64,000 nt of DNA from Ceratopteris richardii (taxonomy: Eukaryota > Streptophyta > Polypodiopsida > Polypodiales > Pteridaceae), in the NCBI GenBank assembly GCA_020310875.1, contig CM035439.1, positions 136,480,753 to 136,544,752 on the forward strand, in the 5' to 3' direction. Shown here in pieces: positions 54,520-64,000 of the stretch. Both the position numbers and the translations under genes were made by a program. Position 1 is the stretch's first letter. Every line of letters starts with the position of its first letter. A model generated the notes under the pieces. The model made no database searches and was not told the DNA's origin. It saw nothing but the letters and a program-made list of their open reading frames with translations.

Positions 54520-56088
54520 TGTTGAGATATCAAGCTCAACATGTGATGATCCAGGATGACATGTATCAGTTTTTTGTTTCTCTGACATGTATAGTGGTCA
54601 CACCGAAAAATGTCAAGGATACTTCATTGAGCTGTAGTAGATTTATCTACAGAGAGTGATGGCACATTTGTTTCTTACCAGCTCACTCATTCGCGGACAT
54701 TAGGTTTTTCCTTATGTACTAGTCTTTATATATTGCACTTGTATTCTTGTTTTGAGGTCATTCTTGTACATTCCTTTTTATGTAATAGAAGAAGAAGAAG
54801 AAGAAGATCATTCTTCCTGGCCTCAATTTGAGTGTGTGCTTCTCGTTGATTGTGAGAGTGTGTGTGTGAGCTCTTTTTCTTATCTCCTTCCTCATGACAT
54901 GGTATCAGAGCCAGTGTGGTTGTAGAGAGATCATGGAGAAGGCTGATGATGAAGAGTACATGAGATAGCGTGGAGAAAACGCGATTCACAAACGACCTCA
55001 GATTGCTACAAAAATTGGCATGAAGGTAGAAGACCTCAAAATATTTTCAATAGTTATCCCTTTAGGATCAATCATTTTTGTCAGCTCAAAGTTTTGGAGC
55101 CATCTCGACCTCCGTTTCGAGCCCGCAAGGTGGAACCCACAAAAAGACCAGGTCAATTTTGAAAAATGTAACTTGTGCCGTGTTTGGAAACACTCATATA
55201 TTCTACATCCAGAATTTCAAATGATTTCGTGTATTGTTGATACAGGAAAACTGTGTTTTTCTGAGATCAAAGCGTCACATCATAGTGCAATAGTGTTCAA
55301 GCAGAAGTGCTGCTTGTAATGTTTTGTAGTGTTGCGAATTGTTGCAGAAATGGCAAAAACAGATGGAATGAGTCAGCTTATGAGCAATAAGCTGAACAAG
55401 AACAACTTCCATGCTTGGAAATTCAAAATGACGAATTTCCTTATGGGAAAAGTCTACTGGAAGTACATCGAAGGAGAGAATGAAAATGCTCCGCAGTTAC
55501 CAGAGAGGAATCAGACTGCAGAAGAGTTAAGAGCATATGAGGAATGGAATCAAGGAGCACGAAAGGTAATGTATTGGCTATTTGTTAGCATATAGGATAG
55601 CATGATTGGGCACATACAGGATGCTAAGACTCTGAAAGAGGCTTGGAACAGTTTGGTCACATTGTACGAGACCAATACAAAGGCACAGAAATTGCAACTC
55701 AAGAACGAGCTACATACATTGGAGAAAAAGCGCATGTCGGTAAGTGACTACACTATGAAAATCAAAAGCATATGTGAGTCACTTGCATCTATTGGCGTGA
55801 ATGTAGATGATGATGATAAGGTGGAAGTGTGCCTTCGTGGTTTAGGAGTTGCATATAAGCAGTTCAGAACTTCTATACAGACTAGGGAAAATATTCTGAA
55901 TTTCGCTGATCTGGTATCTATGCTGATTATTGAAGAAAAGAATCTTGGTGAGGATTCAAACTCCCAAGGAAAATCTAGTTCTGAGCAGGTATTCTACTCT
56001 AGCAGAGGTAGAGGTTTCAGAAGTGGAAAAGGAAACAATAACCAAGACCAAAGTCAACAATAGAATCATGCGAGAGGAAGAGGACAAT
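52945..56088 (+). repeat. Right arm of the 3.1-kb inverted duplication
   Basis: Mate of 1-3144. Here the sequence continues beyond both ends (full A LTR on the left, rest of B gag and protease on the right), so this is the more complete copy. Confidence 0.95.
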
Positions 56089-56208
56089 TTCGAAGTAGGG
56101 GGAGCCAAAGAGGTTGTAGAAGTTTCCAAAGAAATGATTCAGGTAATGACAGTAAAGGATGCTGGAATTGTGGTAAACCTGGACACTTTGAACATGATTG
56201 CAGGTTGA
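55350..56208 (+). pseudogene. Copia B gag
   Basis: ATG at 55350 (MAKTDGMSQLMSNKLNKNNF). TAG at 55593-55595 and TAG at 56061-56063 split it into three pieces. The last piece has RG-rich sequence and a clean zinc knuckle CWNCGKPGHFEHDC near 56160-56202. Retrotran_gag_2 type; RNA packaging. Confidence 0.88.
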
Positions 56209-56605
56209 AGAATCAAAATAACAAAAGGCAGCAAAACAACTATGCATCCACAAGTGCAGATGATTTTGAGAAGATGTTCATGGTTCAGCATCACATGATG
56301 AATACGATGTCTATTGGTGTTTCAAAATCCCATAATAATGTCTGGTATGTTGATTCACGTGCTTCAAATCACATGACCAACCATGCAGAATGGTTTAGTA
56401 CTTTGCAGAAATTACCAGTTCCTGGATATGTTGAAATAGGTGATGACCCTATCGAACATACATGAAATATAGCACTCTCTATGGAGGATGGGAAGGTAAA
56501 ACACCTTGCTGATGTGCTGCATGTTCCAAATATAACAAAGAATCTTATTTCTATTGGACAAATGGTTGACCAAGGATTATAAGTCAGGTTCAATGCTGAT
56601 GGGTT
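56209..56605 (+). pseudogene. Copia B protease start
   Basis: VWYVDSRASNHMTNHAEWF: the catalytic D-S-G motif has Arg for Gly (codon near 56356), so the site is likely inactive. Then a TGA near 56463 and HLADVLHVPNITKNLISIGQMVDQG, the usual pre-integrase block. Ends at the F junction. Confidence 0.8.
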
Positions 56606-56660
56606 ATAAGATCTAAACTACTCAAAAATTAAAAGAAGAGAGGTACCCAAGGCCAACCGA

Positions 56661-57772
56661 AGGCATTCAAGAAGAATCATGAAGAATTACAAGCCAAGAT
56701 GTTTGTCTTGAGGTGGAGATGTTGGTGCAAATGTCCAAGCCATCACACTTGGCTAGGCATGGAAGCAAATATGTGTAACTACTTGAAGAAGCATGAGAAC
56801 CTTAGCTTGTAATTGCTTGATCATTAACCATTGTAAAAGTTGTTTTACTTGAGGAATCTTGTAAGCCTAAATATCTTGTGATGTTATGAGAAATAAGAGC
56901 TACGAATTTCATTTGGTAGTCCTAACCTAGAGGAGTACTTTTAGGTGGAGGCTCATTTGAATTTCAAATTCAAATTTGAAGAAAATCCTTGTAAAAGGAC
57001 TTGTAAAATTCACAGCCAATAGGCCTCGTCTTGGAGCTCTTCCACTGATCATTTGTTGGATTTGAGTAGCTTGCACCATAGCCTACTCATGTCACTATCG
57101 TTCTGCATCATATCCTTGCCAATGATCTTGTATAACAATGTTTATATTACATACATTTCATTGATTAACCTTGTCTACTTCTCTGCTATGACTACTCAGA
57201 ATAGTACACTTTATGACCATGTCTCAATGATATCTCTATCATTTTGCATGATCTATAGCTTGTTGGAACCAGCTCAAAGTCTACTGCGTGTTGTCAAAGT
57301 TTCAAGGCATTTAGGTCGGCCACTTGGGAGAAATCTGTGTCGAAGTACTCTCTAGTCATTCTCTGTACAGTTCCTAAAAAGTCGAGGGTAAGCATCCAAT
57401 TGCGAAATTGATTTCTCAGTGTATGGTTTATCATTTAAAGTGATTCCACTTGTAATCATTAGCTATATAAGCTAATTTGATACCCTCAAAAGGATTTTTA
57501 TGAGTTGCTATTGTATTGTGAGCACTGAGCAAAATGTCCAATAGGTGTGTGTACCAAAAAAGCAAGGTTTTTATCACTAGCTATTTGTGAAGTTATCTGA
57601 GTTCATTCAATTGTTTGAGAAACCAACTCCAAAGTACATAGGTAGCTATTTGGTGTCAGTTTCAAGCTAAGAGGGCCTATTACATAACCTTGAAGTACAA
57701 TAGGGTAGGTACAAAGCAGGTTTTGGTAGTACCACCTCACTTCCTTGAGGTATCCATCCATCTCTTCCAACA
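56661..57772 (+). repeat. Copia F 3' end and LTR, second copy
   Basis: 56661-56719 matches the last F-internal sequence and polypurine tract (GAGGTGGAGA); the LTR is 56720-57772 (1,053 bp, TGTTGG...CCAACA). Inverted relative to 41758-43316 and without its tandem duplication. Confidence 0.85.
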
Positions 57773-57888
57773 CTATGACACTCATGTGTCCACTAGTGGG
57801 TTTTGCTTCATGCTTGGTAGCTCATGTATATCTTGGTTAAGCAAGAAGTAACCTACTATTGCCACTTCTAGTTGTGAGGCTGAGTATA
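57773..57888 (+). pseudogene. Copia A RNase H fragment
   Basis: YDTHVSTSGFCFMLGSSCISWLSKK, TIATSSCEAEY, cut at the same point as 41642-41757 by element G, with gtata at 57884-57888. May be the 3' remainder of A4. Confidence 0.8.
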
Positions 57889-59278
57889 TGTTACCGTTAG
57901 TGTCCATGTGAAAGGCCAAATGGCCATCGGACACTTCTTTGTATATGTTATTTAATAAAACATATAGTGGTATGGTCAGTCACAACATGTAAGTTCGACC
58001 GCATTTGTAAGACCTAAGAAGTCTGTTTTCGTGCTCACTGTGTACTGTGTTTTCTGCGTATTCAGCAGCCTCTATGAAGTACTGTGTGCAGCCTGAGGAG
58101 CTCGATTTTCTACCTCGAGGATATTGTCGTGGAGCTCTCAAAAAGGAGAGCGCACTGTGGTGCATCGCCATCGAAATGCTTCATTGGTATCAGAGCAGTT
58201 CGAGGTAAAAGCTTTGTTCCTTTTGTGCGTGCGAAGGGAGCCCCCCCCCATGGCTTATGACTAAGGTGGCGACCAAGGCATAGACCTTGGCATACCTTGT
58301 CATCTGAGTCACCGAAGTCACCATTGGTGCCATTGGCTGCGCACGAGGGAGGACCTCAACGATCAAGGAATATAGAGGTTCCCGATACTTCCCGAGAAGT
58401 CACCCATCCCAGTACTGTTCCCCCCAAAGCTCGCTTAACCCTAGCAATTTCTTGCCACTAAGCTACACTCTTGTGGTGTCTGAAGAAGGGGAAAGACTAA
58501 GGTTGACATTACCTTGAACAAGTTTTGGTCCCTCCAAGCTTCATTCTTTGCTTTCAAAGCCTATTTTTGAAGCAATTTTGGGGTGTCTTTTGCAGCCAGT
58601 TTGGAGTACTTTCGCACATAGTTCTCTTCACACAGGTCCATGAACATCAAGAAGGGTGTTGTTTGTACTTCTTTGATAATAAATATCAACCTTTGGGGCT
58701 GTTCTTTCAGCCACACTCGTAAAACTACAGGTTTCTCGAGAGGTTTTCAGTTTTGGTGGGAGCAACCGCTACAAATTCATGCAAGTTTTTGAGCCTAAAA
58801 CATCAGAGTTGACAAAAACTTGCAGGTGTTATTGGCTAGTTTTTGGGTTGTGCATTTAGCCTTTTATTGTCATTTTACTGCATATATTGAGCACATACAC
58901 ACCATGTATGCTTCTATGGATACCACTTATGTATGTCCATGTGGTCATTGATATAGTGGTTACATTTTTGCATAAAGCCTTTTATGTTTGATAAAGAGGG
59001 TCATGGTGAGGTTTTCGTAACTAGGAGACACACATATGTCGGGGTCCCTTTGGTGATGCAGGTGGGAGACGTACCCAACCTTGCCATAAGAGATGTATGA
59101 TAGTTGTTCATAGGTGCTCGACAAGCCTAGTTTGGCTTCTATTGGGTAATTGATTATATGCAGTGGAGTCAGTGATTCACTATGCAGGAAAACATGTCAG
59201 TACTTGGAGTTTTATGATATTTTGACACTGGTCATACACTCATTTGCAAAGGATACTCTGGAAAAATTTTTCCAAGTT
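57889..59278 (+). mobile_element. Copia G element, second copy (LTR and leader only)
   Basis: LTR 57889-58183 (295 bp), primer site TGGTATCAGAGCAG at 58185-58198, then leader including the 5S-like segment (minus strand 58380-58441, with an A-box-like motif at 58455-58465) and a C run at 58241-58249. Truncated at 59278, before gag, by gypsy D3. Inverted relative to 40250-41641. Confidence 0.85.
58380..58441 (-). ncRNA. 5S-rRNA-like segment, second copy
   Basis: The minus strand has GGTTAAGCGAGC, CAGTACTGGGATGGGTGAC and GGGAAGT; it is slightly nearer to 5S (AGTACTGGGATGGGTGAC) than the copy at 41088. Antisense to the element. Partial; not a 5S gene. Confidence 0.65.
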
Positions 59279-59280
59279 CA

Positions 59281-60841
59281 AAAACACATAAACTCACTAA
59301 CATAGAAGTTTGATAGAGCACCAAAAACATTGTACTAGACACTATTTCTACTATCTCATGAAATAAAATTCAATATAAGCACAATTGTAGAGGTATAAAA
59401 TAATGAATGACAACATAATAGATGAAGATCAAATAATTACAAAAAAATAGTAATACCATTAAGGAGATAGACATAAAATTTCGTCATACATCTGTCCTTC
59501 TATTTATCTTGGAACTAAAAGACCTCTCCTACAACTCTCTTCCTCCCTTTAAATAGATAAAACAACTTGCCATAGGCGAATGCAACTACTAAGTCCCAAA
59601 ACTTTCAAGTAACATCTAACTAGTTATCATAGAATCTGATTGAGCAATATGTGAGTCAATGTTTATCCGATTCACTAAAATTTATAAATATCCGACTAAG
59701 CAGTTTTTAAGATAGCCGACTAAGTAACTTTTCATTTCTAAACACTTCTCACTAGGATCCATCACATGACACAACTCGATGGAGGATTTTGCAAAAAAAT
59801 CAGAGTGCGACTCACAATCCCTTGATCACTATGTTGGTCACATGAAAAATATTATTATTGTTGTTAGTCTTTGTATTACTTCTCCATCTCTAGACTGTCA
59901 GCAATTGTTACATTCATTATAACTTCAAATTATTCAACTGGATCAACAACTGATGGCTCAATCTGTTCCAAACTTTGTCCTGTTTTTCTTATTGGTAAAC
60001 TAACTTTTGTAGATTATCCTCCTCCTGTGTACTCTATTCTTTCTTCAATTGCTCAACCTGCTAAATGCAATATTCTTTTTCTTTCTACACTTGGTGAATT
60101 TTTTCTACCGACTTAGCTTCATGCTTTGCTATAAATCTTCTCTTCATTATCTCATAAGAAAACTTATGGAATACATTTTTCTTCTTAATTACTCCCCACA
60201 TATTCTGCATTTTAGAATTTATCTCCTGCTTCAAAATTGAAACATGCCCTACATCCATCAACACCGTATTAAGATCAAATTCTTCCTGCTTAAACATTTG
60301 CTTTTCTAATACCTACAAAGGTTGTAATCTAATTCATCATTTCATTATCAATGTGTGACTCAATATGTACTTCTACCAACCTCTTTAATTCAAATTCAAC
60401 TCTATCTTCCATAATTCCCATTCAATCTTTAAACACTTCTAATGACACCTTTACTCTTTCCATCTCCAATGCTTGTTGTTCCAACAAATTTGTCGTATCA
60501 ACCATATGCTTCTCTTTTATTTGCTTTAACTTTTCTTCCAATTGTTTTACGTGCATATGTTTTGTTAGTTAATCTTTTGAAGTCAAAATATCATTTAACA
60601 ACCTCTACTCCATAGTAGTACTTGTTGCTTATCTATAAATTTTTGTAATGACTCTAAATATTGATGAGAATTTTTTATATCTTTCACAAAAAAATTAGAG
60701 TGATGCACTTTTCCTTCAAACTCAAATTCACTCACTAAGTTTTCTGGTTATGGTTCAATATTCATTTTCTTAGATAATTTAAAACATTTCCCCAAAATTT
60801 TGAGAGTTCAAGATTTTGCAACATCCAAAACTGGTTGTATC
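59281..60841 (-). pseudogene. Gypsy D3: extra-ORF tail and probable LTR
   Basis: 59281-60010 (minus) matches the D 3' end/LTR. 60011-60760 encodes the extra-ORF tail: QEEFDLNTVLMDVGHVSILKQEINSKMQNMWGVIKKK (60085-60297), and above it charged helices (KQIKEKHMVDTTNLLEQQALEMERVKVSLEVFK). This copy extends further 3' than D1 in this ORF. Bounded by an A LTR stub at 60842. Confidence 0.6.
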
Positions 60842-60894
60842 TGTTGATATATTTAGGTAGTGATGTGTGTGAACACACTAGGACCGCCAAGGCA
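60842..60894 (+). repeat. Copia A LTR stub
   Basis: The first 53 bp of an A LTR (TGTTGATATATTTAGG...), then unrelated sequence. Its left edge marks an A insertion into D3. Confidence 0.85.
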
Positions 60895-61929
60895 GCATGG
60901 AGGTATGAAAGGGATGTGTCACACATTTATTAGAGACATTCCACCAGAACTCCTCAGAACATAAATTGCCTATGTAGTGATATGCACTGCTGGTTGAAGC
61001 ACAAAGGAAGGCAAAGCACTCCAGATATAGAGAGAGAGAGAGAGATAGTCTCTCTATACATTTTTTCTATCTTCATAAGGCACTTCGATCCCATATCTCA
61101 TTAGATCAAAAAACCAAATGGATAACTGATGTTGTATGTCACTAGTTCCCAACGTGAAAGGCAAAAGTGTCATCACATGGTTGGTGGGGGGGTTTGAGAC
61201 CTCCATGCTCCCCCCTTTTGTCCAATCTCTAAAGCATTCTCATGCAATTTCATTTATCCCACATGCAAAGTACATTGCCCGCTACTCCCTATAAGGCAGG
61301 CCTCACTTCACTCCGAATGTGACATTCTCTCAAGCTCTTGGCAAGAGTGCTCACACTCTCCTCATGGAGTCTCCATGCTCATGAAGCATTGTATGTAAGT
61401 CATTTCCATTTTGATCCATTCATCTTGTTTTCTTATCTTTTGTTCCTTCCTTTGTAGCTAGTTACAGAGAGAGAGAGAGAGATAGAGACAAACAGAGAAA
61501 TAAACCAATCGTGTGAGTTGGAGAGAGAGGGATAGCATCCTACAACATACTGTATAGGTGCTATGGGATAGAATGAAAAGGGTGAATCTAGAGAAGCATT
61601 TTCTAGAGAAGGAGATGCCAAAAAGAGTAAGTGAGGTGCAAGATCAGTGCATACAAAAAGGAAAAACTTAGAAGTGGACTAGTACACAACATCATGTGAA
61701 CAAAACTCAAGCTGAGAATGAAGAAGAGAAATCCATTCATATCATCTTCAATAGTGGGAAGGAAAATAGCGATGAATCATTGATAGAAAGAGATAACGAT
61801 GAGGATAGATTCAATGGTGAAGAGATTATGAAGTCATGAGTGCCAGACCCAAAGGAATAGAGAAATGTAACTCATGTGAGGGGGGGCACAATCAAAAGAA
61901 GCATATTGCACTATTTCTAAAGTTCTAGA
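60895..61929. other. Unassigned DNA with GA microsatellites
   Basis: About 1 kb with no similarity elsewhere in the window. GA repeats at about 61030-61056 and 61465-61485. Short frame near 61600-61850 (charged, EENEEEKSIHIIFNSGKEN-like) has no recognisable domain; could be gypsy gag linker or chance. Confidence 0.4.
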
Positions 61930-62620
61930 ATGCTATGAAGAAAGGCAGAGTTAGAAGAAGCAAACAGTGCACTATTTGTAAAAATACGCAATGTTTGAGG
62001 GAAGTAGAAAGGGTTCAAGAAGACATTGTTTGTTTCCAAGCACATTCTTTGACTATGTTGCATGGTTGTATGGATCAATAGTACTGCCATAATAAGTCTT
62101 CATGCATTTGTCAACCTATTAGGGTTGAGACCTTTGTTCGTAGTGTTGAGCTCTGGGTGATGGAAAGACACTCTTCTTTCCACCATGATGATTAGGAGTG
62201 GCCATTGGACATGAGATCAAGTTTGTGGTATGAGATTGGCTTCGGTGCGAGCCTCCCCCACGTCTTGCCCGACTCGAGAGTCACTGTGTCTAGTGCATCT
62301 TCGCTTGAAAGTGTGTGTGGAGCTCGTTGCTTGTGATGACTCGGATGTGGTATATTGTATGGTTCAATGCTTTGGGATGACATGAAGATACTTCAAGTTG
62401 TGCACAACCAAATCAAGGAAATTCAAGAAAGAAATAGGCAAGAAAAGAGTCTCAAAGAAAGAAAAGAAAAGAAACAAGGAAAACCACACCATCTGGAAGC
62501 AAAATTAGGAGCAAGATACTACGGCTAGAGAACGTCAATAATAAAAAAGATTCAATAAAAACATGCCTCAGCAGCTAGAAAACACATGCTCCATTTTGTG
62601 CAAGCTAAGGAGTCCTCTAG
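61930..62620 (-). repeat. R1 repeat, third copy (inverted)
   Basis: Reverse complement of about 7200-7930. It ends at GCTAAGGAGTCCTC, the R1 left direct repeat. Confidence 0.8.
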
Positions 62621-63167
62621 CCTACATGCCAAAGCTTTGCATCTGACAAAGCCTGAGAATCATGTACTACACATGCTGAATCATTCATAGATTTTTCATA
62701 GCCTATGAGCTTATATAGTCAACAAAATCAAATGTCAGACGCAATAATGATATCGCCATTTGACAGATCATGAACTATACATCTGTCATCAACAAATTTC
62801 ACAACCAAGCTAATGTTGGCTAGAACTGAAACTAATAAGAAATTCTTCTTGATCCTTGGCACAAATAAAGCATCTGAAAATATAAAAGAACTACCATCAG
62901 CAGTAGTCATCGTGATCTTACCAACTCCCATAAGAGGTTAAGAGGAGTTGTTGGTGCATGTGATAGTATCCCCTATAGGGACATGTTCGAGTGAAGTAAA
63001 GAAACTACACTGCGAGGTAATATGTCTGGTTGCCCCACTATCAAAGTACCACAAATGTGAGTCTACTACAAAAAAACACTATTCATGAGAAGAAGGATCA
63101 TAACTACAAACAGTGGTAAATGCCCACTCTTCATTTTCCACAAGATTAACAGACTCTATTTTGGGTC
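62621..63167 (-). pseudogene. Copia A protease region fragment
   Basis: Minus strand: WYFDSGATRHITSQCSFF with catalytic D-S-G-A (63030-63050) intact, unlike A3/A4, then GVGKITMTTADGSSFIFSDALFVPRIKKNFLL, NISLVVKFVDDRCIVHDLSNGD, up to the integrase HHCC start. It sits between two R1 pieces. Confidence 0.8.
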
Positions 63168-63402
63168 ATTGCACAAGAAAGAAGGAAAGAAAATGAAACT
63201 AGCGTGATGTGTGTGGCTTTCCTTCAACGAGGGCAGAGAAATATATCACACCATTTGGAAGCAAAATTAGGAGCAAGATAATGCGGCTAGAGAATGTCAA
63301 TAATAAAAAAGAGTCAATAAAAGCGTGCCTAAGCGGCTAGAAAACACATGCTCCATTTTGTGCAAGCTAAGGAGTCCTCCAACCTAAGCAATTTCACTGA
63401 CC
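63168..63402 (-). repeat. R1 repeat, partial fourth copy (inverted)
   Basis: Reverse complement of the R1 left end (about 7187-7410), again ending with the GGAGGACTCCTTAGC direct-repeat motif. Confidence 0.75.
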
Positions 63403-63761
63403 TTGCACTCAGAATTTGGATTTGCGTTCTTCTACAAATTTGTAGAAGCTATTCCAAGCTACGCATAGCAAGTTGACTTGTCTCATTCTGATTTTTAAAA
63501 CTCAACTTATCATTCAAAAACTGACTTGTTGTTCAAGTGAATGTAGATTCATCTTCTACATCTGTTTGCATTTTTTGAATTTTCTGCAGTCTAAAACTCC
63601 AAAACAAGTTTTGTGTAGCTCTCTATGTTAACTATGTATAGAACTTTAAAACACATCAATCCAAGTTTCGTAACTCGAGTTATGGTCGAAATACTGAACT
63701 ACTATTGGGAGATGCCGACCTGCACTTTCACCTCTTATGACCTAAGCTTCCATTGAAGCTT
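63403..63761. other. Unassigned spacer
   Basis: No frame, repeat or similarity recognised. Confidence 0.4.
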
Positions 63762-63932
63762 CTTTTTTTTCTGAAGAAACAGGAAATATGTATTAAAAAT
63801 GAAATCTAAATTAGTACAAAGGGAAGTCCATCCCCACCAAACTAATCATGGGGCAATAAGGAGATTAATGCCAGATCTGACGTATCTTCTGGTTCCTTGC
63901 AGGTCCTCGCCGAGCATAAGAACATGCTACTG
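63762..63932 (-). mobile_element. Possible LINE 3' end with A tail
   Basis: The minus strand runs TTTGTACTAATTTAG, TTTTTAATACATATTTCC, then an A run (63764-63771 as T on the plus strand), like plant LINE 3' UTRs that end in poly(A). Confidence 0.4.
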
Positions 63933-64000
63933 AAGAGATTGGTTGGTTGTCACCAGAGAAAAGGGGCTATCTTGTCTGAGATCACCCAGGACATGCTAAG
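63933..64000 (+). pseudogene. LINE fragment continuing past the window
   Basis: About 68 bp nearly identical to the reverse complement of 6768-6835 (coding for GCHQRKGAIL-x-EITQDML). Cut by the window end. Confidence 0.75.

Larger units (their letters stand above)
54520..56605 (+). mobile_element. Copia B element, 3'-truncated
   Basis: LTR 54520-54899 (380 bp), primer site TGGTATCAGAGCCAG at 54900, leader, gag and start of protease. It is inserted into A4 integrase. Everything after the protease/pre-integrase region, including the 3' LTR, is missing; at about 56610-56660 the sequence switches to the 3' end of copia F. Confidence 0.85.

Noticed and set aside
54520-57772. B and F pieces as a single element with two LTRs
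   Set aside because: The 380-bp LTR at 54520 and the 1,053-bp LTR at 56720 are unrelated in sequence and length; the middle is a junction near 56610-56660.
61433-61621. 62-codon minus-strand frame
   Set aside because: Runs through a GA/CT microsatellite; low-complexity Ser/Leu composition.

Overview
This window comes from a land-plant nuclear genome and consists almost entirely of nested, mostly decayed transposable elements. The evidence is Ty1/copia and Ty3/gypsy gag-pol sequence on both strands, LTRs with TG...CA ends, primer-binding sites matching plant initiator-Met tRNA (TGGTATCAGAGC-like), and a LINE zf-RVT remnant. I found no convincing host gene, tRNA gene or CRISPR array. The species cannot be named from the sequence. 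I use local family letters: copia A (230-bp LTR starting TGTTGATATATTTAGG), B (380-bp LTR), C (1,069-bp LTR), F (about 1,053-bp LTR), G (295-bp LTR); gypsy D, E and H; and R1, an unclassified repeat of about 1 kb.

Layout. 1-3144 (minus strand) is an essentially identical inverted copy of 52945-56088: the 5' part of an A element with a B element inserted in it. 3145-5946 (minus) is gypsy H gag/protease debris with a rearranged internal duplication. 6351-6914 (minus) is a LINE C-terminus. 7157-8240 is R1. 8246-18590 is A3, an A element with TSD atgat, split by the young C element (8400-14980, minus, TSD tcgac). 18596-24095 is a degraded gypsy D with an extra ORF region downstream of pol. 24096-25367 is unassigned AT-rich DNA. 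25373-30519 is A1, a complete A insertion with TSD ttgtt. 31006-35724 is A2, which lacks its 5' LTR. 35725-37591 is a D 3' end joined tail to tail with gypsy E, and the same junction recurs at 46118-47830. 37592-41757 (minus) is an A RNase H fragment split by G, whose 1.2-kb leader carries a 5S-rRNA-like sequence. 41758-44415 (minus) is the 3' half of F. 44404-46812 is a second D, and 46813-51736 (minus) is gypsy E. 51737-52744 is R1, followed by A4 (52745-54519), B (54520-56605), the F 3' end, an A RNase H fragment, G (57889-59278), D3 (minus, 59281-60841) and an A LTR stub. 60895-61929 is unassigned. 61930-63402 is two inverted R1 pieces around an A fragment. 63762-64000 is LINE debris running off the end.

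How the parts work together. In a living element, Gag packages the RNA, the aspartic protease matures the polyprotein, RT/RNase H copies the RNA from the Met-tRNA primer and the polypurine tract, and integrase inserts the DNA. Here only C looks close to functional: its two LTRs differ by one substitution and one 1-bp indel, and its gag-pol frame of about 1,404 codons has a single in-frame TAG. All other elements carry many stops, frameshifts or deletions.

Most noteworthy: (1) five copies per LTR of the 17-bp palindrome TCGATGCCNGGCATCGA in C, regularly spaced and downstream of the probable TATA box; (2) a 5S-rRNA-like segment, antisense, in the long leader of G; (3) the near-perfect 3.1-kb inverted duplication about 50 kb apart; (4) a conserved extra, partly coiled-coil ORF region downstream of pol in gypsy D.
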